Assembly (NCBI GenBank): GCA_050115555.1
Contig: JASFQI010000319.1
Coordinates: 1 to 5,964, forward strand
Origin: JASFQI01 sp050115555
GTDB taxonomy: Bacteria > Desulfobacterota > DSM-4660 > Desulfatiglandales > HGW-15
Length of the DNA stretch: 5,964 nucleotides
Direction: 5' to 3'
Shown: positions 1 to 4,547 of the stretch, one piece after another
How positions within the stretch are numbered: position 1 is the stretch's first letter
Layout of the letters: each line of letters begins with the position of its first letter
Translations under genes and position numbers: made by a program
Notes under the pieces: model-generated
The model's database searches: none
Seen by the model: the letters and a program-made list of their open reading frames with translations, nothing else
What the model was told of the DNA's origin: nothing

Positions 1-553
1 TAAGGGCGTGGCCGAGCGTTTCCAGGTCAACAGGGGACTGGCCGCGAAAGGACCCCAGTGCCTTGCTGAAGCGCAGCTCCCGCACCATGTCCTCGGCCTC
101 GTTCCGGTCAAAGGGGGCCACTCGGAATGCCGTATCCTCCAGGACCTCCGTCATCACCCCGCCCATTCCCACCATGACGCACGGACCGAACTGGGGGTCC
201 CGAATGAGGCCGAGTGCGAGTTCGCGCAAGCCGGGGACCATCTCCTGCACCAGCACGCCCTCCAGGGCCGGTCCGCCCGGAGCCGCCACCCGCTCATACG
301 CGTCACGCACTGCGTCCGGGCCGCTCAGGTTCAACACTACGGCACCCTGCTCGCTCTTGTGCAGGAGCTCATCGGAGCACGCCTTGAGCACCACGGGATA
401 ACCCAGCTCTTCTGCGGCGGAAACCGCCTCGTCCGGGCCCTGCACCAGGATCTCGCGGGTGACCGGAATACCGTATGCTTCCAGAAGTTTCTTGGCCTTG
501 TGCTCGGACAGGGCGCTTCGGCCCCGCTCCTCGGCTTCTCGAATCCAATCCAT
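1..553 (-). CDS. Acetate/acyl-CoA ligase (ADP-forming), beta subunit, ATP-grasp domain; 3' end outside window
   Basis: The minus-strand frame is open from the ATG at 553 to the window edge, giving 184 residues with no stop. Residues 14-66 (LSEHKAKKLLEAYGIPVTRE, then a GYPVVLKACSDELLHKSEQG stretch) and 101-147 (VQEMVPG, VMVGMGGVMTEVLEDTAF, RVAPF) match the ATP-grasp_5 fold of ADP-forming acyl-CoA synthetases. This family converts acyl-CoA, ADP and phosphate to acid, CoA and ATP, or runs in reverse, through a phosphohistidine relay. H65 in the LLHKS segment may be the beta-subunit relay histidine (inference). The beta domain starts at residue 1 with no CoA-binding alpha domain before it, so this is probably a separate subunit of roughly 230 aa rather than the ~700-aa alpha-beta fusion. 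An alpha-subunit gene would be expected further left. A GGAG Shine-Dalgarno lies about 8 nt before the ATG. The marR stop is 46 bp upstream, and that gap holds a short GGCCT/AGGCC hairpin (581-593), so co-transcription with marR is likely. The acyl substrate cannot be told from sequence. Confidence 0.9.
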   Translation of the reverse strand, partial: MDWIREAEERGRSALSEHKAKKLLEAYGIPVTREILVQGPDEAVSAAEELGYPVVLKACSDELLHKSEQGAVVLNLSGPDAVRDAYERVAAPGGPALEGVLVQEMVPGLRELALGLIRDPQFGPCVMVGMGGVMTEVLEDTAFRVAPFDRNEAEDMVRELRFSKALGSFRGQSPVDLETLGHAL

Positions 554-599
554 GCTCTTCTCCGTCCTGTTCGGTTTGCCGGCCTGAAAGGCCCTCGGG

Positions 600-1070
600 T
601 CATCCGTGCCCGTCTTCCCGGTGCCGGGCCGGGTCCTCGAGATCCAGCGCTCGAATATCCATAAGCGCCCGGACCAGCGTCTGAAGCTCCTCTTTTCCCA
701 GGGCCTGCTCCAGGCTTCGTTCCAGGTCCCGAACCTTTCCAGCCACCACCGGTGCGAGCTCACGGGCCTTGGAGGTGAGCACCAGCGCATTGAGCCGGGC
801 GTCCGTCGGGTCTTCCTCGCGGCTCACCAGCCCCATGGCCTCCAGGCGCCGGACCATGGTTACTGCTGCGGCCTTGCCCATGCCGGCCCTGCGCGAGAAC
901 GCCCCGAGGCTGAGCCTCCCGTGGCGCCAGAGCACGCCCAGGGCGATCATCTGCTGGGCGGTGATCCCCACTGGGGCCAGGACGCGGTTGTAGTGGGCCA
1001 CCAGCCGCTTGGCCGCCTGGATCGTGAGGGAGCAGACAAAGTACCGCGGTTCCGGGAAATCCGTTTGCAT
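600..1070 (-). CDS. MarR-family transcriptional regulator
   Basis: With the ATG at 1070 the protein is 156 aa, a normal MarR length. MarR proteins are dimeric winged-helix DNA-binding proteins, usually repressors released by small phenolic or CoA-thioester ligands. The N-terminal helices (about 10-48) include a TIQAAKRLVAHYNRVLAPVG segment and ITAQQMIAL. The helix-turn-helix spans about 53-80 (LSLGAFSRRAGMGKAAAVTM, then VRRLEAMG). The wing at 82-100 carries the family's D-x-R signature (DPTDARLNALVLT, D90 and R92). A C-terminal dimerisation helix follows. The same frame opens 10 codons earlier at a GTG (1100). I prefer ATG 1070 because the best promoter and operator-like repeats lie between or over the two starts, which would put GTG 1100 upstream of transcription. 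The ATG has no clear ribosome-binding site, consistent with a leaderless mRNA. The downstream neighbour is an ADP-forming acyl-CoA ligase subunit, so control of that operon is the likely role. The ligand is unknown. Confidence 0.9.
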   Translation of the reverse strand: MQTDFPEPRYFVCSLTIQAAKRLVAHYNRVLAPVGITAQQMIALGVLWRHGRLSLGAFSRRAGMGKAAAVTMVRRLEAMGLVSREEDPTDARLNALVLTSKARELAPVVAGKVRDLERSLEQALGKEELQTLVRALMDIRALDLEDPARHREDGHG

Positions 1071-1089
1071 GCGAACGTTTGGTAGCAAA
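1062..1089. promoter_or_regulatory. Candidate MarR operator: two tandem 14-bp repeats, each a dyad
   Basis: On the plus strand, CGTTTGCATGCGAA (1062-1075) is followed directly by CGTTTGGTAGCAAA (1076-1089). The two copies match at 10 of 14 positions. Each copy is also an inverted repeat: CGTTTGCA/TGCGAACG (1062-1077, one mismatch pair) and TTTG-N4-CAAA (1078-1089). Their centres are 14 bp apart. The block covers the marR -10 box, the predicted transcription start and the ATG at 1070, as expected for an autorepressor site. MarR proteins are known to bind short palindromes that overlap their own promoters. Assignment to this MarR is an inference from position. Confidence 0.5.
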
Positions 1090-1107
1090 TAAAACCCCAC
1101 CTGTCAA
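1079..1107 (-). promoter_or_regulatory. Sigma70-like promoter of marR operon
   Basis: Read on the minus strand, a perfect TTGACA -35 box (1102-1107) is followed after exactly 17 bp by TACCAA (1079-1084). The TACCAA is preceded by TGC, which resembles an extended -10 (TGn). The -10 hexamer matches only three of six consensus bases, but the -35 and spacing are ideal. Transcription would start near 1072, immediately before the ATG at 1070. Confidence 0.55.
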
Positions 1108-1176
1108 TCCCCAGCGCAGGACGTGCAGAGCGGTTCCTGCCCGGTGCCGGGGTCGGGGGGTTCAGGAGTCCTGCGG

Positions 1177-2871
1177 TCATTCCTCCTGCTTGGGCTGCTT
1201 GGGCTTTTTTCGGCTTCTGCGCCTCTTCTTGCGAGGCTGGGGCTCCTTCTCCTCCAGAGACGGGGCCAGACCGAACACGCCGCCGGGCTCTGAGCTGCGG
1301 GCCACCTTTTTCCCCCCCCCCGGGCCGCCGTGCGACGGCTTCCTCTTGGGCTTCTTGGGGCGGGGGGATTCTCCCTGCCGGGACTCGGCCTTGGACGCGC
1401 CACTCTTCCCCTCCACGGGCTGATCCTTTTCAGGGGCTGGCGCTTCCGCAGGGGCCGTTTTCATGGTCTCGGCATCCCGAGGTGCGGATGCATCCGGAGT
1501 CCCGGGTGTTTCCGCAGCCTTGGTCCCTGTGCGTGCACGGCCCCTGGCAGGGGATGCGGGCTTCTTTCTGCCGTCCCGCCCCTTCCGCGTTCGGGGAGAA
1601 GAGGCCTTGGCCCCCCCAAGCCGGGGCTTTCGCTCTCGGGAGGTCTTTACAGCGCCTGCCCGATCCTCCACGAACCAGTCCTCCTCCGGCCACACCACGG
1701 GGATCTTGTAGCCGAGCATTTCCTCCAGGGGCTCCAGGTGGTAGACATACCGCTCGCAGGCAAGCATCAAGGCCCTGCCGGTCTTCCCTGCCCGGGCCGT
1801 TCTTCCGATGCGATGGATGTAGTTCTCGGCGTCCTGGGGAATGTCGTAGTTGACAACGTGGCTGATGTCCTCCACGTGAATGCCCCGGGAGGCCACATCC
1901 GTGGCCACGAGGATCTTGACTTTCCCCCCCTTGAACCGTGCCATCAAGGCCAGGCGTTTGGGCTGAGGCAGGTCCCCTGTGATTCCCTCTGCCGGGTAGC
2001 CGTTGCCCCGCAGCTTCCGGCTGAGCCAATCCACCCCGGACTTGGTGTTCGCAAAGATGAGCACGCGCTCCCAATCCTCCCGTTCCAGGAGCCCCAGGAG
2101 CAGGCGAAGCTTTTCGTCGCTGCCCACGTGGAAGAGCGCTTGTTCGATTCCTTCGACGACCACTTCCTCCGGGGTGACGGAGATGACCTCGGGCAGGTTC
2201 ATGTACTCGTAAGTGAGCTCCAGGACGCGGTAGCTCAGTGTGGCTGAAAAGAGCATGGACTGTCGCTTCTCATAGTGGGGAAGCTTTCGCAGGATAAACC
2301 GCATGTCCTTGGTGAAGCCCAGGTCAAAGAGCCGGTCCGCCTCGTCGATGACGAGGGTCTCGATGCCGCCGGGCTTGAAGATGCCCTGCTTGAGGTAGTC
2401 GATGATCCGGCCGGGCGTGCAGATCACGATATCCGGTCCCTGCCGCAGAATGTCGGCCTGCTTCTTGTAGTCGATGCCACCTACGACCTGCGCCAGGGTC
2501 AGGCCTGTGTGCCCGCCGATGAGCTTTGCATCGTCGTAGATCTGAAGGGCCAGCTCGCGGGTGGGCGCCACGATCAGGGCGGCCGGCAGATTGCCTTTTT
2601 TCTCTTTTCTCGCAAGGAGCTTGGAGAAGATGGTCACCAGGAAGGCTGCGGTCTTACCGGTCCCGGTCTGGGCCTGCCCCGCCACGTCCTGTCCTGTGAG
2701 GGAGAGGGGAAGCACCTGGGCCTGGATGGGGGTGCAGAAACTGAAGCCGGCGTCCTTCAAGCCGGAGAGGACTTCCTCAGGCAACCGGAAGTCGTCGAAG
2801 CGTGTCTGGGTCAGGAATCGTGGGGCGTCGGCTCTCGGTGCTTCCGGTTGCGGTTCAAGGTCTTCGGACAT
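1177..2871 (-). CDS. rhlB: DEAD-box ATP-dependent RNA helicase, RhlB-like, with long basic tail
   Basis: The 564-aa protein unwinds RNA duplexes using ATP. RhlB-type helicases act in mRNA decay with RNase E or PNPase, or in ribosome assembly. All DEAD-box motifs are intact: upstream aromatic F25 and Q motif (about 43-50, FSFCTPIQ), Walker A AQTGTGKT (67-74), PTRELA (103-108), TPGR (152-155), DEAD (176-179), SAT (209-211), LIFANT (271-276), ATDVASRG (323-330) and HRIGRTARAG (353-362). The segments LPLSLTGQDVAGQAQTGTGK, MLFSATLSYRVLELTYEYMN and ACERYVYHLE resemble E. coli RhlB more than RhlE, DeaD or SrmB. This is from memory and not a search. Residues 405-564 are low-complexity K/R/P/A/E-rich sequence, so the protein is about 140 aa longer than E. 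coli RhlB. The tail is probably a disordered RNA- or protein-binding region. The start is ATG 2871, with a weak GAAGAG ribosome-binding site. The neighbouring ACAD gene is divergent. No clear terminator separates this gene from marR 76 bp downstream, so some read-through is possible. Confidence 0.93.
   Translation of the reverse strand: MSEDLEPQPEAPRADAPRFLTQTRFDDFRLPEEVLSGLKDAGFSFCTPIQAQVLPLSLTGQDVAGQAQTGTGKTAAFLVTIFSKLLARKEKKGNLPAALIVAPTRELALQIYDDAKLIGGHTGLTLAQVVGGIDYKKQADILRQGPDIVICTPGRIIDYLKQGIFKPGGIETLVIDEADRLFDLGFTKDMRFILRKLPHYEKRQSMLFSATLSYRVLELTYEYMNLPEVISVTPEEVVVEGIEQALFHVGSDEKLRLLLGLLEREDWERVLIFANTKSGVDWLSRKLRGNGYPAEGITGDLPQPKRLALMARFKGGKVKILVATDVASRGIHVEDISHVVNYDIPQDAENYIHRIGRTARAGKTGRALMLACERYVYHLEPLEEMLGYKIPVVWPEEDWFVEDRAGAVKTSRERKPRLGGAKASSPRTRKGRDGRKKPASPARGRARTGTKAAETPGTPDASAPRDAETMKTAPAEAPAPEKDQPVEGKSGASKAESRQGESPRPKKPKRKPSHGGPGGGKKVARSSEPGGVFGLAPSLEEKEPQPRKKRRRSRKKPKQPKQEE
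1307..1321 (-). repeat. G10-A5 homopolymer tract inside the rhlB tail
   Basis: On the coding strand ten consecutive G are followed by five A, encoding GGG-GGG-GGG-AAA-AAG (Gly-Gly-Gly-Lys-Lys, near residues 518-522). It is the longest homopolymer I see in the window. Loss of one G would carry the frame to a stop at 1104. Gain of one G would carry it to a stop at 947. Either change would replace the terminal RKKRRRSRKKPKQPKQEE sequence. The tract could be a slippage site or simply GC-rich low-complexity coding sequence. Confidence 0.8.
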
Positions 2872-2896
2872 TTCGTACTCTTCTTTTCAAACGTGG

Positions 2897-2918
2897 ATGG
2901 ACTCTCCTCGCAGTCCAT
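2897..2918 (-). other. Hairpin in the rhlB 5' leader
   Basis: On the minus strand a 7-bp perfect stem ATGGACT/AGTCCAT encloses the 8-nt loop GCGAGGAG. It ends about 25 nt before the rhlB ATG. The loop carries a Shine-Dalgarno-like GAGGAG with no start codon at a usable distance. It could affect mRNA stability or ribosome access, but nothing more specific can be said. Confidence 0.4.
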
Positions 2919-2955
2919 TCGGCGATGGGTGAGAACTGCAGGAGGCAAAAATACT

Positions 2956-3056
2956 GATGGAGTCGCAAAAAGCAGCAAGCAGGAGATTTGCCCCTAGCGA
3001 TTCCAAGGCTTTGCAACGTAGCCAACGGCGGGCGAGCGGCTTTTTGCGAGACCGTC
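2956..3056. mobile_element. MITE-like element with 18-bp terminal inverted repeats and 9-bp target duplication
   Basis: The left end reads GATGGAGTCGCAAAAAGC (2956-2973). The right end, read inward on the minus strand (3056-3039), is GACGGTCTCGCAAAAAGC. These match at 15 of 18 positions, with the inner 11 identical. Perfect 9-bp direct repeats AAAAATACT abut both ends (2947-2955 and 3057-3065), as expected for a target-site duplication. The element is 101 bp and has no transposase, so it would need one in trans. Nine-base duplications are known for several transposase families, so this does not name the parent. Transcribed from either strand it could fold into a long imperfect hairpin. The direct repeat is A-rich, which slightly weakens it as evidence. 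A palindromic regulatory hairpin is the alternative. Confidence 0.6.
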
Positions 3057-3140
3057 AAAAATACTCAATCCTGGATCATCGGCATGGGTCGGCACGCCGC
3101 CTTCGGGACGAACGCCTCGCCCCTTCACTGAAAAGGCCTG

Positions 3141-3170
3141 TTGCCTGGATGGGTCATTGGATTGTACAAT
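3141..3170 (+). promoter_or_regulatory. Candidate promoter of the acyl-CoA dehydrogenase gene, with palindromic -10
   Basis: TTGCCT (3141-3146) and TACAAT (3165-3170) are separated by 18 bp, giving four and five matches to the sigma70 hexamers. Transcription would begin near 3177, leaving a leader of about 160 nt. The -10 lies inside a perfect 10-bp palindrome ATTGTACAAT (3161-3170), which is flanked by TCATT (3154-3158) and AATGA (3171-3175), also complementary. A regulator binding here would occlude the promoter. No particular regulator family can be assigned. Confidence 0.5.
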
Positions 3171-3335
3171 AATGAACTTTTTCCGGAATGTAAAGCAACG
3201 GTTGCGGTGAGAAATCCTGTTCACTCGTCCCGGCGCAGCGCGGCCCTCAGGGACCCTCGGAGGACCGGTCGCCCGGGTCAAGGGAAGGTGGACGCGGGAT
3301 CGCCGAAGACCGCGCAGAAGAAGGGACAGGAAGCC

Positions 3336-4481
3336 ATGGACTTCACACTGAGCAGGGAGCAGTTGGACATTCGGCGGGCGGCCCGGGAGTTCGCCGAGGG
3401 AGAGTTTCCGGAGATCGCCCGGGACTGCGACCGGGAAGAGCGTTACCCCCGAGATCTGGTGCGCAAGGCCGCGGAGCTCGGATTCATCGGAATCAATCTC
3501 CCGGACACCTATGGGGGACCCGGGTACGGCATCCTGGAGAAGTGCCTCGTTACCGAGGAGTTCTGGCGGGTGGATCCCGGCCTGGGCTCGGTCCTGGTCT
3601 CCGCCACCTTTGGTGCGGACATGATCGAGCTCTTCGGCACGGAGGAGCAGAAGCATCGATTCCTGGCCCCCCTCACCATCGGAGAGGCGGTCATGGGCTC
3701 GGCCATCACCGAGCCGGACGCGGGAAGCGATGTCTCCTCCGTGGCCACAAGGGCCGAACGGGATGGGAACGATTACGTGATCAATGGGAGCAAGACCTTC
3801 ATCACGAACGGGACCCAGGCCGCATGGTTCTGTGTCTTCTGCCTCACGGACCCGGACAATCCGGATCGGCACCGCCGGCACAGCGTGATCCTGGTGGAAG
3901 CGGACCGGCCGGGGATCGAGGCTGTAAAGCTTCGCCACAAGCTCGGAATCCGTGCCTCGGACACGGCCGAGCTCTTCTTTCGAGACGTGCGGGTCCCCCT
4001 GGAAAACCTCATCGGGGAGGAAAGTCAGGGTTTTCGGCAGTTCATGACGTTTTTCAACCGCACCCGCATTCACGTGGGAGCGGAAGGCGTGGGCATCGCG
4101 CAGGGCGCCATGGACCGGGCCCTGGAGCACGTGCGGAAACGCAAGCAGTTCGGCAGCGTCCTGGCTGCGTTCCAGGCCATCCAGTTCAAGATCGCGGAGA
4201 TGGCAACCCGGATTCGGGCCGCTCGAAACCTGGTTTACGAAGCGGCTTCCCTGGCGGACAGGGGAAAAGAGGACCCTACGGTCACCGCCATGGCCAAGTG
4301 GTTCGCCGGAGAAACCGCCGTGCGCGTGGCCGACGAAGCGCTCCAGGTCCACGGGGGGTATGGGTACATAGGGGAGTACGATGTGGAGAGGTTCTACCGG
4401 GATGCAAAAATCATCGAGATCTACGAGGGAACCAAGGAGATCGAGAAGCTGATCATCGGCCGGAGGCTCCTGAAGAGGTAA
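3336..4481 (+). CDS. Acyl-CoA dehydrogenase (FAD-dependent)
   Basis: The 381-aa protein has the normal length of soluble acyl-CoA dehydrogenases. These oxidise the alpha-beta bond of an acyl-CoA and pass electrons to electron-transfer flavoprotein in the cytoplasm. The N-terminal helical domain covers about 1-115 (FTLSREQLDIRRAAREFAEG). The middle beta domain has the flavin and substrate signature AITEPDAGSD (123-132) and the FITNG segment (155-159). The C-terminal domain has RKQFG (269-273), the FAD-contacting QVHGGYGYIGEYDVERFYRD (337-356) and IYEGT (362-366). E364 there is in the position of the medium-chain enzyme's catalytic glutamate. I chose ATG 3336 because the family begins here and AGGA lies 6 nt upstream. 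The same frame is open for 65 more codons from 3141, but that extension is arginine-rich and without family resemblance. The gene is a single unit, divergent from rhlB and convergent with asnB. Chain length or aromatic/alicyclic substrate cannot be deduced. Confidence 0.95.
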   Translation: MDFTLSREQLDIRRAAREFAEGEFPEIARDCDREERYPRDLVRKAAELGFIGINLPDTYGGPGYGILEKCLVTEEFWRVDPGLGSVLVSATFGADMIELFGTEEQKHRFLAPLTIGEAVMGSAITEPDAGSDVSSVATRAERDGNDYVINGSKTFITNGTQAAWFCVFCLTDPDNPDRHRRHSVILVEADRPGIEAVKLRHKLGIRASDTAELFFRDVRVPLENLIGEESQGFRQFMTFFNRTRIHVGAEGVGIAQGAMDRALEHVRKRKQFGSVLAAFQAIQFKIAEMATRIRAARNLVYEAASLADRGKEDPTVTAMAKWFAGETAVRVADEALQVHGGYGYIGEYDVERFYRDAKIIEIYEGTKEIEKLIIGRRLLKR

Positions 4482-4482
4482 T

Positions 4483-4514
4483 CGAGCAGGCCGGCGATCA
4501 CACCGGCCTGCTCG
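4483..4514. terminator. 12-bp perfect hairpin between convergent genes
   Basis: CGAGCAGGCCGG (4483-4494) pairs perfectly with CCGGCCTGCTCG (4503-4514) around an 8-nt loop. It starts 2 nt after the acyl-CoA dehydrogenase stop and lies 31 bp beyond the asnB stop. No T-run follows on either strand, so it may protect 3' ends, or stop transcription from both sides only with the help of other signals. Confidence 0.6.
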
Positions 4515-4525
4515 CTTATGGGTCT

Positions 4526-4547
4526 CCTGCGCCCGCGGCAGGTTTTT
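4526..4547 (+). terminator. Short GC stem with T5, candidate rho-independent terminator for the ACAD gene
   Basis: CCTGC (4526-4530) and GCAGG (4538-4542) form a 5-bp stem with a 7-nt loop, followed at once by TTTTT (4543-4547). The T-run overlaps the TAA stop of the convergent asnB gene (4546-4548). The stem is short, so termination may be partial and may act together with the larger hairpin 12 bp upstream. Confidence 0.45.

Larger units (their letters stand above)
2872..3335. other. 464-bp intergenic region between divergent rhlB and ACAD genes
   Basis: No convincing gene lies here. The short open frames on both strands have no family resemblance and partly translate the MITE-like repeat. 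From left to right it holds the rhlB leader with a hairpin (2897-2918), a MITE-like element with direct repeats (2947-3065), about 75 bp of unassigned sequence, a plus-strand promoter (3141-3170), and a leader of about 160 nt for the acyl-CoA dehydrogenase. That leader contains an 11-bp palindrome GCAACGGTTGC (3195-3205). No strong rhlB promoter is evident. The best I see on the minus strand is TTGCTG (2973-2978) and TATTTT (2948-2953) with a long 19-bp spacer. That would place the promoter across the left end of the MITE. Confidence 0.7.

Noticed and set aside
8..664. 218-aa plus-strand open frame at the left end
   Set aside because: It is the mirror of the acyl-CoA ligase beta subunit frame on the minus strand, which has clear ATP-grasp family motifs.
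1108..1176. Possible rhlB terminator from short dyads (CAGGA-C-TCCTG, CCCGG-CA-CCGGG, minus strand)
   Set aside because: The stems are only 5 bp with loops of 1-2 nt and no T-run follows, so I do not call a terminator.
947..1180. 77-aa minus-strand frame whose ATG overlaps the rhlB stop (ATGA) with AGGAGG just upstream
   Set aside because: The AGGAGG is only 1 nt from the ATG, too close for normal initiation. The frame overlaps the marR promoter and first codons out of frame, and the peptide resembles nothing. It would matter only as a frameshift extension of rhlB.
1330..2247. 305-aa plus-strand open frame opposite rhlB
   Set aside because: It is antisense to the helicase core with all DEAD-box motifs. 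It is a GC-bias shadow.
2855..3172. Two overlapping small frames (67 aa minus, 71 aa plus) in the intergenic region
   Set aside because: Both read through the MITE-like repeat, lack ribosome-binding sites and have no family resemblance. They look like translated repeat sequence.
3141..3335. 65-codon N-terminal extension of the acyl-CoA dehydrogenase from a TTG at 3141
   Set aside because: The family start aligns with ATG 3336, which has a good ribosome-binding site. The TTG coincides with the predicted -35 box and the extension is not family-like.
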